From Tenacibaculum caenipelagi (GTDB taxonomy: Bacteria > Bacteroidota > Bacteroidia > Flavobacteriales > Flavobacteriaceae): DNA of 64,000 nt. The position numbers and the translations under genes are program-made. The DNA is taken from positions 558,001-622,000 of the forward strand of contig NZ_SNYH01000002.1 of assembly GCF_004363005.1 (NCBI RefSeq), given 5' to 3'. Of the stretch, positions 27,911 to 36,194 are shown one piece after another. Below the pieces are notes generated by a model, which worked only from the letters and a program-made list of their open reading frames with translations, had not been told where the DNA came from and ran no database searches. Within the stretch, counting starts at the first letter, position 1; every line of letters begins with the position of its first letter.

Positions 27911-28660
27911 ATGACTATGAAAACACCAAAAAAACATGCTAGAAAACAATTAGAGCAATTTTCAAACATCTTTATGCAATTAGGGTTAGTGCTTACCCTT
28001 CTTGTGGTTTTTCTTGTTCTAGAATATGAAACAGCTAAAGAAATAGCTGTGCTTGAACCTGCAAATACTCAGATGCATGAGGAAATTTGGACTTTTGAGA
28101 TGCCCGCAACTGTAAAAAAGGAAGTGATTCAGGCAGAAGTTCCTAGGAATAAACGTGTAATTAAAGATATTTCTAAACCAAAAATTGTAGACAATGATAC
28201 TGATGTTGCTACAGTAATAGACTTACCTGTGAAAGAGAGTTTTGTAGATATTACTAAATTAACTCAGGTAAAAGAAGACGAAGATATAGACAAAAATGAT
28301 GACCCAATCTTAATCAATAATGTTCAAAGCACTCCTGTATTTAAAGGATGTGAAGGCTTATCTGAGGAAGAGAACAGAAAGTGTTTTGAACGAAAAATAC
28401 AACAACATGTTCAGCGAAACTTTAATGCTAGTTTGGCGCAAGATGTAGGGTTAAGTTCAGGTAGGTATAAGATTTTAACTCAGTTTATTATTGATAAGTC
28501 AGGAAATGTTAGAGATGTTAAAATTAGAGCACCACATGTCAAACTAGAAAAAGAAACGGATAGAGTGGTTCATAAGATTCCACAATTTCAGCCAGGAAAA
28601 CAAAACAACAAAGAAGTTAAAGTAAAATACATCTTACCAATTACTTTTAAAGTCGAATAA
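27911..28660 (+). CDS. Energy transducer TonB, copy 2
   Basis: 249 residues, a diverged paralogue of the preceding TonB. One N-terminal helix (about 23-40), an acidic spacer without the Pro-rich track (about 45-130, with VDLPVKES-like and KNDDPIL pieces), and a TonB C-terminal domain (about 140-249) with the shared blocks PVFKGCEG, HVQRNFNASLAQDVGLSSG and LPITFKVE. It probably serves a different set of outer-membrane receptors than copy 1. Its own sigma-54-like promoter lies upstream and a terminator follows. A second ATG (27917) is possible. Confidence 0.92.
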   Translation: MTMKTPKKHARKQLEQFSNIFMQLGLVLTLLVVFLVLEYETAKEIAVLEPANTQMHEEIWTFEMPATVKKEVIQAEVPRNKRVIKDISKPKIVDNDTDVATVIDLPVKESFVDITKLTQVKEDEDIDKNDDPILINNVQSTPVFKGCEGLSEEENRKCFERKIQQHVQRNFNASLAQDVGLSSGRYKILTQFIIDKSGNVRDVKIRAPHVKLEKETDRVVHKIPQFQPGKQNNKEVKVKYILPITFKVE

Positions 28661-28703
28661 AAAGTAATTTTTCTTAAAGTATTTAAAATTCGATTATAAG
28701 ATA

Positions 28704-28735
28704 AAAACTCAATCATTTAGATTGAGTTTTTTATT
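28704..28735 (+). terminator. Terminator of tonB copy 2
   Basis: AAAACTCAATC (28704-28714), loop ATTTA, GATTGAGTTTT (28720-28730) and a T-run: an 11-base perfect stem. The next gene (28744) starts just downstream, so its promoter must overlap this element or it depends on read-through. Confidence 0.9.
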
Positions 28736-28743
28736 TTTGATAT

Positions 28744-29325
28744 ATGGAAGATAAAAAAGCATTCTTTGCACACGAAACAGCCGTTATTGATGACGGTTGT
28801 ACCATTGAAAAAGGAACCAAAATATGGCATTTTAGTCATATTATGCCCAATTGTATTATTGGTGAAAATTGTAATATAGGTCAGAATGTAGTCGTTTCAC
28901 CTAAGGTAGTACTGGGAAAAAATGTTAAAGTACAAAATAATGTTTCTATATATACTGGTGTTATTTGTGAAGATGATGTTTTTTTAGGTCCTTCAATGGT
29001 ATTTACAAACGTAATTAACCCGAGAAGTGCAATTAAAAGACAAGACCAATATTTACAAACTATTGTGAGGAAAGGAGCTAGTATTGGAGCCAACGCAACT
29101 ATAGTATGTGGGAATAATATAGGAGAATACGCTTTCATAGGAGCTGGAGCAGTAGTAACTAAAGAAGTTTTACCCTATGCATTGGTGGTAGGAAATCCAT
29201 CCAAACAAATAGGTTGGATTAGCGAATACGGACATCGTTTACATTTTGATGATAAAGGATTTGCAATTTGCTCAGAAAGTGGAGAAAAATACCAGTTAAA
29301 AGATAATAAAGTAATCAAGATTTAA
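28744..29325 (+). CDS. WbpD/WlbB-like hexapeptide-repeat N-acetyltransferase
   Basis: 193 residues of left-handed beta-helix hexapeptide repeats ([46 protein letters not shown]). The VKGKPA-type C-terminal acyl-CoA contact region is [16 protein letters not shown]. It most resembles enzymes that N-acetylate UDP-2-acetamido-3-amino-dideoxy-glucuronate or a similar amino-sugar for O-antigen or capsule. The rest of such a pathway is not nearby, so the substrate is unknown. It stands alone behind a terminator. Confidence 0.85.
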   Translation: MEDKKAFFAHETAVIDDGCTIEKGTKIWHFSHIMPNCIIGENCNIGQNVVVSPKVVLGKNVKVQNNVSIYTGVICEDDVFLGPSMVFTNVINPRSAIKRQDQYLQTIVRKGASIGANATIVCGNNIGEYAFIGAGAVVTKEVLPYALVVGNPSKQIGWISEYGHRLHFDDKGFAICSESGEKYQLKDNKVIKI

Positions 29326-29375
29326 TTAAAGCTTAATCTAGGGTTAAAAAAATATTAAAAAATTTAAAAAGTATT

Positions 29376-29405
29376 TTGTAAAAATAAAATCTTGTCTTAT
29401 ATTTG
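29376..29405 (+). promoter_or_regulatory. Consensus Bacteroidota promoter of a candidate small RNA
   Basis: TTG (29376-29378) is followed by exactly 19 bases and then TATATTTG (29398-29405), the full TTG-N19-TAnnTTTG consensus. It is the only promoter here that matches both elements at the ideal spacing, and no protein gene follows it on the + strand. Confidence 0.7.
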
Positions 29406-29407
29406 AA

Positions 29408-29482
29408 ACGTGGTTGAAAGACCACTTTCTTTTTCTTTTTCATAGCAATTTTTCCCACTCAAATTTTGAGTGGGTTTTTTTT
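29408..29482 (+). ncRNA. Candidate small RNA of about 75 nt
   Basis: A consensus promoter ends at 29405, so transcription should begin near 29408. The product would have a short hairpin (GTGGT-TGAAAG-ACCAC, 29410-29425), a pyrimidine-rich linker (TTTCTTTTTCTTTTTC near 29426-29441), and a terminator stem (CCCACTC, 29454-29460, with GAGTGGG, 29468-29474) followed by eight T. There is no plausible ORF. It is in a 319-base intergenic region between the acetyltransferase gene and a convergent GT2 gene. The rest of that region, 29483-29644, holds nothing I recognise. It could alternatively be only a terminator plus a chance promoter. Confidence 0.55.
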
Positions 29483-29644
29483 ATGATTTTTTTTAAAAAT
29501 TAGAATAAAAATAGCAAAAGTCTTCTGTTCTCAAAAAGATTTAATACTGAACAAATAAATCTAATGATTGTGATTATAAGAAGAGTAATCTTCTATAATA
29601 AACTAAAGATGAAATAATATTAATTTAGTTCTTAAAAAAAGAAA

Positions 29645-31135
29645 TTAAGCCTTTGAAAAAAGTGATTTATAAAACACATATCCGAAACCTATAAATAGCA
29701 TTAAGTGAAAAGGGAATAACCCGAAGTCTCCACCTTGGTCTCCTACAATAAAAGCACTGTACATACCAAAAGCAAAATAAATAGTTAACAAACCTTCAAT
29801 GATTACATGTAATGAAGGTTTTTTACGAATATACTTATTGGTTTTCCAGCTATCTTTTAGCGATTTGATATTAAATTTTGGTGTTCTAACAAATTCACTT
29901 TTTTTACCAATGTGTCCTTCTAATACAGCAATGGTATTATGTAGTGAGAAACCCATTGCGATAGAAAAGAAAGCAAAAAAGGCTCCAATATATTTTATAA
30001 AGTTTATAAAACCCCCACCGTAGGTTTTTTTGTACATAAACCAATAGCAAATAAAGAAAATTATAGAGCTAATAATAAAGAAACTCATCACTAAAAAGTA
30101 AATTCTTAAATGGGCGTATTCATTTTTGATATACAACATAGGAATACTTAATATAGCGACTAAAAAAATACAGGTAAACATAGAACTGTTTAACAAATGT
30201 AAAGTTCCATGAATTTTTGTTTTAAGCGAAATAGTATTACTAGTAATAATTCTTTTTAGCATTTTTTGAAAGTTCTCAGCCCCTCCTTTGTTCCATCTAA
30301 ACTGTTGAGAGCGCGCAGCACTAATTACAACAGGTAATTCGGCAGGAGTAACAACATTTTCTAAATATTTGAACTTCCATTTTTTTAATTGAGCTCGATA
30401 GCTTAAGTCTAAATCTTCTGTTAAAGTATCTCCTTCCCAGTTTCCAGCATCGTATATACATTCTTTACGCCAAATACCTGCGGTACCATTAAAATTAATG
30501 AAATGCCCTTGGCTATTTCTTCCTACTTGCTCTAATGTAAAATGTGCATCTAAAGCAAAAGCTTGAATTTTAGTTAAGGTTGAATAATTCCTATTAATAT
30601 GCCCCCAGCGGGTTTGAACTACCCCAATTTCTGGATTTTTAAAATAAGGAACAGTCTCTAAAAGCCAGTTTGTTTCAGGTAAAAAATCGGCATCAAAAAT
30701 AGCTATAAATTCACCTTTAGCAGTTTTAAGCCCCTCTTTTAAAGCCCCAGCTTTAAACCCTTGACGATTTTCACGTCGAATATGTTGAATATCTAATCCT
30801 GTTTTTTGAAGCTCTTTTATTTGTTTAGCAGTACTTTCGACAGATTCATCAGTAGAATCATCTAATACTTGAATTTCTAATTTTTCACGAGGATATTCAA
30901 GTTTAGCGATATTGTTTAGCAAACGTTCCATTACATACAATTCGTTAAAAACTGGTAATTGTATGGTTACAAATGGGATTTCATCTGGATTCGTAAAATC
31001 AAATTTAGGCGAGTTGTCCTTTTTTTTTCTCGCTTTTAAATAATTAAAAAGTAAGTTTAATTGCGCTAAGGCGTACAATAAAATAAGAACTAATGATATA
31101 GTATATAGCGTAATTATTGTGTATTCTAAAACCAT
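29645..31135 (-). CDS. Membrane-bound family 2 glycosyltransferase, cellulose-synthase-like
   Basis: 496 residues. An N-terminal membrane helix (about 5-28) precedes a GT-A domain with the processive-type motifs DDSTDES (92-98), DAD (148-150), TED (239-241) and QQFRW (277-281). Four to five further membrane segments follow (about 310-495). The layout and motifs match cellulose-synthase-like or hyaluronan-synthase-like GT2 enzymes, which polymerise or transfer UDP-sugars at the inner membrane. The product is unknown; no BcsB/BcsC partner is in the window. It is transcribed alone, downstream of the S46 peptidase terminator. Confidence 0.88.
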   Translation of the reverse strand: MVLEYTIITLYTISLVLILLYALAQLNLLFNYLKARKKKDNSPKFDFTNPDEIPFVTIQLPVFNELYVMERLLNNIAKLEYPREKLEIQVLDDSTDESVESTAKQIKELQKTGLDIQHIRRENRQGFKAGALKEGLKTAKGEFIAIFDADFLPETNWLLETVPYFKNPEIGVVQTRWGHINRNYSTLTKIQAFALDAHFTLEQVGRNSQGHFINFNGTAGIWRKECIYDAGNWEGDTLTEDLDLSYRAQLKKWKFKYLENVVTPAELPVVISAARSQQFRWNKGGAENFQKMLKRIITSNTISLKTKIHGTLHLLNSSMFTCIFLVAILSIPMLYIKNEYAHLRIYFLVMSFFIISSIIFFICYWFMYKKTYGGGFINFIKYIGAFFAFFSIAMGFSLHNTIAVLEGHIGKKSEFVRTPKFNIKSLKDSWKTNKYIRKKPSLHVIIEGLLTIYFAFGMYSAFIVGDQGGDFGLFPFHLMLFIGFGYVFYKSLFSKA

Positions 31136-31236
31136 TATTTAAAGCAATATTTAAAAATATTTTGACCTGTTTTTTTTGACCCGGCTAAGATACTATCTTT
31201 TATGGTTTTTGAAACTTTTGATATGTTTTAAATAAG

Positions 31237-31270
31237 AAAATCCGACAAATAGGTTTATTTGTCGGATTTT
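31237..31270 (-). terminator. Terminator of the S46 peptidase gene
   Basis: AAAATCCGACAAATA (31237-31251), loop GGTT, TATTTGTCGGATTTT (31256-31270): a perfect 15-base stem. On the minus strand a T-tract follows. It isolates the peptidase from the GT2 gene downstream. Confidence 0.92.
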
Positions 31271-31290
31271 ATGTTGATTTTTTGAAAAAA

Positions 31291-33384
31291 TTACTTCTTT
31301 TTTGGATGTACTAATTTCATTTCATCAATTAAATGTTTTGCACCTGCATATTTGTCAATAATAAATAATATGTAGCGCGCATCAACCATAATGTTTCTAC
31401 AAATTTCCGGATCGTAATTCATGTCACTCATTGTTCCTTCCCACACACGATCAAAGTTTAACCCAATAAGGTTACCATGCGCATCAATAGCTGGACTTCC
31501 TGAGTTACCTCCTGTTGTATGGTTCGTGCCTAAAAAACACACAGGGACTTTCCCGTTTTTATCAGCGTATTGCCCAAAATCTTTAGCATCGTATAAGTCT
31601 CGTAACTTCTGAGGAACATCAAACTCATAATCACCTGGAACATATTTTTCAATCACACCATCTAAATAACTTACAGGACTGTAATATACCGCATCTCTTG
31701 GTGAGTATCCTCTAACTTGTCCATATGTTACACGTAAGGTGCTATTAGCATCAGGGAAGTAACGTGCGTTTGGTAAGGCTTCCATTAAAGCCTTCATGTA
31801 GGTTTTCTGTAAAGCAGTAATTGGTTGGTTTTTTTGTTGAAACTCAGGATTGATTTTCGTGTAAAACTCTTCAATCATTGGTTTCGCATATAAATAAGCG
31901 GCATCTTTGTTTAAGTTTTTAACGACTTGTTCAGCATTCCCGTCTAATAATTTTAACGTTTTATCTAAATCGGTAAAACTTGTTTTGTCATAAATTGATG
32001 CATCTACATTTTTACTGTTGTATAAAGGCATTACATTGTTAAATACACCTTTGTCTACATTCACATCAAAGTTTTTATGAATCCCTTTAATTCTATTAAT
32101 TAAAGAAGTTCTAACTTCATCAAACTTTTCAGGTTTATTTAAGGCAGTTTGTTCTAACTGGTATGCTCTGAATGTTATTTGCATCAATTCGTTGGTAACT
32201 AAGAAAATTTCAATAAAATTTCTTCTTTTGATGTTGATGTTAGCAAAATCAGCGTATAATTTTTCAAATTTAGGAAGGATGTTTCCGTAAGTTGCTTCTA
32301 AATTATGTTCTTTTAAAGCCTTTTTAAAGGTTGATTCAAAAGCTTGACGTTCTGCAATAGCGTTACTTTTTTTGATGCCTAAGTTTTCACCAATCCACTT
32401 TTTCCATGCATTGGCAATTCGAGCTTGTTTTGATGCATATTTAATACGAACAGCATCGTTAGCCTTCATTTGTGCATCAATTTCTTTTAAAGCAGCTTCT
32501 CTTATAGCAATATTGCTTGGGTTAAACTCTTCTGTAATATGTTTTATAGCTACTGAAGGTAAATACTCGTTGGTACGACCAGGGAACCCAAAAACCATTG
32601 TAAAATCACCTTCTTCAATTCCGTCTAAAGAAACAGGTAAAAAATGTTTTGGTTTGTAAGGGATATTGTCTTTGCTATATTTAGCAGGACGGTTATTTTT
32701 ATCAGCATAAATTCTGAATAAGGAGAAATCTCCTGTATGCCTTGGAAAAACCCAGTTATCTGTATCACTACCAAATTTTCCAATACTACTTGGCGGTGCT
32801 CCTACCAAACGAACATCTTCAAATTTTTCGGTAACGAATAAGAAGTACTGATTTCCTTTGTAAAAAGGCTTGACTTTTATGTTTTGCCAATCCTCTTTTT
32901 GAGTTAGCTTTTTAATTTCATTGATATTTTTATCGATGGCAGATTGCTTTTCGCTCTCAGTCATAGCTTCGGTAACTCCTTTTAAAACTTGGGTAGTTAC
33001 ATCATCAATACGAACAATAAACTCAACATATAAACCTTCGTTAGGTAATTCTTCTTGTTTACTCATTGCCCAAAAACCATCTTTAAGATAATCATTCTCT
33101 AGAGAAGAGTGCGATTGAATTTGCCCAAAACCACAGTGGTGATTAGTTAAAATTAATCCTTCAGGAGAAATTACTTCACTAGTACAACCACCATTAAAAT
33201 GACCAATAGCGTCTTTTAAACTTGAGTTGTTTACATCATAAATATCTTTTGCAGTTAATTTACTTCCTAAAGAAGTCATTTCTTGTTCATTCATTCCTTC
33301 TAAAAGAGATGGAATCCACATGCCACCTTGCTGTGCAGTAACTTGAACAACAATAAATAAGAATAGAATTTTTATATATTTCAT
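31291..33384 (-). CDS. S46 family dipeptidyl-peptidase, DPP11-like
   Basis: 697 residues with signal peptide MKYIKILFLFIVVQVTAQQ. S46 enzymes are periplasmic serine exopeptidases that release N-terminal dipeptides. The catalytic triad is visible: His83 in NHHCG, Asp219 in HTGDFS and Ser628 in GGNSGSP. Downstream, NFDRVWEG places Arg646 at the position that, as I recall, is Arg in DPP11 (Asp/Glu at P1) and Gly in DPP7 (hydrophobic P1), so a DPP11-type acidic preference is likely. The helical domain inserted between the two beta-barrels is the long middle segment (about 290-545). It probably supports growth on peptides, in line with a protein-degrading life style. Confidence 0.93.
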   Translation of the reverse strand: MKYIKILFLFIVVQVTAQQGGMWIPSLLEGMNEQEMTSLGSKLTAKDIYDVNNSSLKDAIGHFNGGCTSEVISPEGLILTNHHCGFGQIQSHSSLENDYLKDGFWAMSKQEELPNEGLYVEFIVRIDDVTTQVLKGVTEAMTESEKQSAIDKNINEIKKLTQKEDWQNIKVKPFYKGNQYFLFVTEKFEDVRLVGAPPSSIGKFGSDTDNWVFPRHTGDFSLFRIYADKNNRPAKYSKDNIPYKPKHFLPVSLDGIEEGDFTMVFGFPGRTNEYLPSVAIKHITEEFNPSNIAIREAALKEIDAQMKANDAVRIKYASKQARIANAWKKWIGENLGIKKSNAIAERQAFESTFKKALKEHNLEATYGNILPKFEKLYADFANINIKRRNFIEIFLVTNELMQITFRAYQLEQTALNKPEKFDEVRTSLINRIKGIHKNFDVNVDKGVFNNVMPLYNSKNVDASIYDKTSFTDLDKTLKLLDGNAEQVVKNLNKDAAYLYAKPMIEEFYTKINPEFQQKNQPITALQKTYMKALMEALPNARYFPDANSTLRVTYGQVRGYSPRDAVYYSPVSYLDGVIEKYVPGDYEFDVPQKLRDLYDAKDFGQYADKNGKVPVCFLGTNHTTGGNSGSPAIDAHGNLIGLNFDRVWEGTMSDMNYDPEICRNIMVDARYILFIIDKYAGAKHLIDEMKLVHPKKK

Positions 33385-33474
33385 CTGTTTGTTTTTAGAT
33401 TGCTAAAGATACAAATTGACAATAAACTACCTTAAGAAAAGTCTGCGAAGCTTTAAGATAAAAGCGAAACATAA

Positions 33475-33505
33475 AAAAACCGCTAAGGTTATCTTAGCGG
33501 TTTTT
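33475..33505 (-). terminator. Terminator of hemD
   Basis: AAAAACCGCTAAG (33475-33487), loop GTTAT, CTTAGCGGTTTTT (33493-33505): a perfect 13-base stem, 18 bases after the hemD stop on the minus strand. Confidence 0.92.
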
Positions 33506-33522
33506 GTTTTATAGGTAAAAAA

Positions 33523-34272
33523 TTATTTTTTACTATTTACTTCTTTAATATACTTTTCTAAAGCCATTGTCATTGAAGGTGTTTCTGGTGTTGGTGCAGC
33601 AATATCTACACGTAAACCTCGGTCTTCAACAGCTTTAATGGTAGTATTACCAAATACAGCTATTCGAGTATTATTTTGTTTAAAATCAGGAAAGTTTTCA
33701 AATAAACTATCAATTCCTGAAGGACTAAAGAATACTAAAATATCGTAAAAAACGTTTTCTAAGTCAGATAAATCACTTACTACTGTTCTGTATAAATCAG
33801 CACGCTTCCAGTCGATACCTAATTTATCTAATTCTTCAGGAATTAAAGGTTTTAATTTGTCTGAAGAAGGTAGTAAGAATTTTTCGCCCTTGTGTTTTTT
33901 AATTAAGTTGGTTAATTCAGGAAACGTTCTGTTTCCAACATAAATTTTACGTTTACGGTAAACTACATACTTTTGTAAATAGTAAGCAACTGCTTCAGAT
34001 TGACAGAAGTATTTCATGTCATCAGGTACAGTAAAACGCATTTCTTCTGCAATTCTGAAAAAGTGGTCAACAGCATTTCTGCTAGTTAAAATAATTGCAG
34101 TATAATTTTTTAAATCCACTTTTTGAGCTCTAACTTCCTTAACAGGAATTCCTTCAACGTGGATAAATGAGCGAAAATCAACCTTCACTTTTTGCTTTTC
34201 AGCTAAATCAAAATAAGGTGAAGTTTCTGTCTTTGGTTCAGGTTGAGAGACTAAAATAGTTTTCACTTTCAT
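33523..34272 (-). CDS. hemD: Uroporphyrinogen-III synthase
   Basis: 249 residues. HemD cyclises hydroxymethylbilane to uroporphyrinogen III in heme and corrin synthesis. The family is poorly conserved, but the two-domain layout is there: KTILVSQPEP at the start, AIILTSRNAVDHFF (about 54-67), LPSSDK, and FFSPSGIDSLFENFP (about 182-196), ending with AVEDRGLRVDIAAPTPETPSM. It follows the DUF4271 gene after 12 bases; that pair is conserved in Bacteroidota and is probably one transcript. Confidence 0.9.
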   Translation of the reverse strand: MKVKTILVSQPEPKTETSPYFDLAEKQKVKVDFRSFIHVEGIPVKEVRAQKVDLKNYTAIILTSRNAVDHFFRIAEEMRFTVPDDMKYFCQSEAVAYYLQKYVVYRKRKIYVGNRTFPELTNLIKKHKGEKFLLPSSDKLKPLIPEELDKLGIDWKRADLYRTVVSDLSDLENVFYDILVFFSPSGIDSLFENFPDFKQNNTRIAVFGNTTIKAVEDRGLRVDIAAPTPETPSMTMALEKYIKEVNSKK

Positions 34273-34284
34273 AAACTTTCTCTA

Positions 34285-34923
34285 TTACGTAGTTGTTGTT
34301 TTATAAAGAATTAATAGCGGTGCTATTTCAAGTGCGCAAAAGTACAAAATAAAATAAAATAATTTACCAATAACAATTCTTTTATTGTTGTTTAAAATTA
34401 AAAAAGCTCTGAAAATAAATAAGATACTAAAAGAGCTTATTAAAAAAGTAGGATTCTTAAAAGTAAATTGATATAAGACAACAAAAGGGAGGAGCCACAA
34501 ACATACTACATGTAAATATCCGAGTTTTGTATGTAAAAAATATTTGAGTATTTGAGTAAGCCCTAAAATATTAATTAAAAAGTAATCTAACATTCGTCTA
34601 ACAAGAAGGTAAGATAAAAGACATAAAAATAAAACAGAAAAAGTGTAAAAGTTGTATTCAAATGATTTTGGTAACAGAACTAAAAAAGTAAATAACGATA
34701 TGACTATAGCTGTATAAGTAAACAAAATCAAATTAAAAGGACTTGTAAAAGAAGGATTGTCTTCTACTCTTTTTTGAAAAAAACCTGGTGTATAAAAAGC
34801 GGTAGTATACCCCCACAATTTATTTGAATTTATTAATTTCATAACTGAAAGCAATACGATAGCAGCTAGAATAACTAGCGTAATCCAACTTTCATTATTA
34901 ATAATTCGTTCTACTGCTTGCAA
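34285..34923 (-). CDS. DUF4271 membrane protein
   Basis: 212 residues with about six hydrophobic helices (near 15-35, 63-84, 88-110, 133-152, 160-178, 187-207) and a cytoplasmic N-terminus. It is the Bacteroidota-specific DUF4271 family, which has no known function and usually sits directly before hemD, as here (12-base gap). A heme- or porphyrin-related membrane role is suggested only by that linkage. Confidence 0.8.
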   Translation of the reverse strand: MQAVERIINNESWITLVILAAIVLLSVMKLINSNKLWGYTTAFYTPGFFQKRVEDNPSFTSPFNLILFTYTAIVISLFTFLVLLPKSFEYNFYTFSVLFLCLLSYLLVRRMLDYFLINILGLTQILKYFLHTKLGYLHVVCLWLLPFVVLYQFTFKNPTFLISSFSILFIFRAFLILNNNKRIVIGKLFYFILYFCALEIAPLLILYKTTTT

Positions 34924-34969
34924 TTGTTTTTATACTTTTAATTAACACAAAATTAGTAATAAATTAGTG

Positions 34970-34977
34970 TATCTTTG
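34970..34977 (+). promoter_or_regulatory. -7 promoter element of the polyprenol-mannose synthase operon
   Basis: TATCTTTG, an exact TAnnTTTG match, lies 22 bases before ATG 35000. It is inside the longer open frame that begins at 34967, which argues for the later start. Confidence 0.6.
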
Positions 34978-34999
34978 CCCTAATTTATATGAAAATTAC

Positions 35000-35722
35000 A
35001 TGAAGTCAGACGCTTTAGTTATAATCCCTACGTATAATGAAAAAGAAAATATTGAAGCAATTATTAGAGCTACGTTTCGTCAAGAAAAGGTGTTTCATGT
35101 ATTAGTTGTGGATGATAATTCTCCTGATGGAACTGCAGAAATCGTAGAAAACTTACAAAACGAATTTCCTGAACAGCTTTTTATAAAAAAAAGAACTGGT
35201 AAAAGTGGATTAGGTACGGCATACATTCACGGATTTAAATGGGCGATTTCCCGAAAATATGACTACATTATAGAAATGGATGCTGATTTTTCGCACAACC
35301 CAAACGACTTAATTCGATTGTATAACGAATGTGCTAATGAAGGAGCAGATGTAGCAATAGGATCAAGATATTCGGTAGGTGTAAATGTTGTAAACTGGCC
35401 AATGAGTAGAGTGTTGTTATCGTATTTTGCATCTAAGTATGTACGATTAATTACCAGAATGCCAATTCATGATACTACAGCTGGTTTTGTGTGCTACAAG
35501 CGAAAAGTGTTAGAAACAATTAAATTAGATAAGGTTAAATTTGTAGGATATGCATTTCAGATAGAAATGAAATACAAAGCATGGAAACATAAGTTTAATA
35601 TAAAAGAAGTTTCGGTAATTTTTACTGATAGAGTTTTAGGAAAGTCAAAGCTTAGTAAAGGAATTATAAAAGAAGCAGTTTTTGGTGTAATAAAGATGAG
35701 AATTAACGGATTACCGAAATAA
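35000..35722 (+). CDS. Polyprenol monophosphomannose synthase-like GT2
   Basis: 240 residues from ATG 35000; a longer frame from 34967 would start before the promoter element and adds no family sequence. It has the DPM1-type GT2 motifs: VIIPTYNEKENI, VDDNSPDGTA, KSGLGTAYIHGFKWA, MDADFSHNP, GSRYSVGVNVVNWP and TRMPIHDTTAGFVCYK. Relatives transfer mannose from GDP-mannose to polyprenyl phosphate; the bacterial substrate may differ. It has no C-terminal membrane segments. GNAT and pyrC follow within a few bases, forming a four-gene operon. Confidence 0.9.
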   Translation: MKSDALVIIPTYNEKENIEAIIRATFRQEKVFHVLVVDDNSPDGTAEIVENLQNEFPEQLFIKKRTGKSGLGTAYIHGFKWAISRKYDYIIEMDADFSHNPNDLIRLYNECANEGADVAIGSRYSVGVNVVNWPMSRVLLSYFASKYVRLITRMPIHDTTAGFVCYKRKVLETIKLDKVKFVGYAFQIEMKYKAWKHKFNIKEVSVIFTDRVLGKSKLSKGIIKEAVFGVIKMRINGLPK

Positions 35723-35726
35723 GAAA

Positions 35727-36188
35727 ATGAATATAATTACCACCAGAAAAGCAAAGAAAGAAGATTTAGAAACCTTATTGGAGTTTGAACAAGGTATTAT
35801 AGAAGCTGAAAGACCTTTTGATCCACTTTTAAAAGAAGGAAAGATTAGCTACTACAATTTGGAAGAAATGATTTTTGCCGAACATGTACATTTAATTGTA
35901 GCCGTTGCTGAAGATGAAATTGTAGGATCGGGATATGTTAGAATAGAAAAATCTGGTAGTTATCATAAAAATGAGTTGAATGGATATATTGGTTTTATGT
36001 ATGTAAAGCCAAATTTTAGAGGGAAAAGAATAAGTTCTGTAATTTTGGAGTCTTTAAAGGACTGGGCAAAGAAACAAGGATTAAAAGAACTAAGGTTAGA
36101 TGTTTATAATGAGAATTTAGGAGCAATAAAGTCTTATGAGCGCTTTGGTTTTAACAAGAGTTTGATTAACATGAAAATGGAAATTTAG
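35727..36188 (+). CDS. GNAT family N-acetyltransferase
   Basis: 153 residues, a complete single GNAT domain. The acetyl-CoA binding signature is GFMYVKPNFRGKRISSVILE (motif A, about 90-109), and the C-terminal strand contains NLGAIKSYERFGF. The acceptor amine is unknown. It is 4 bases after the mannosyltransferase gene and 6 bases before pyrC. Confidence 0.88.
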   Translation: MNIITTRKAKKEDLETLLEFEQGIIEAERPFDPLLKEGKISYYNLEEMIFAEHVHLIVAVAEDEIVGSGYVRIEKSGSYHKNELNGYIGFMYVKPNFRGKRISSVILESLKDWAKKQGLKELRLDVYNENLGAIKSYERFGFNKSLINMKMEI

Positions 36189-36194
36189 TAGAAA

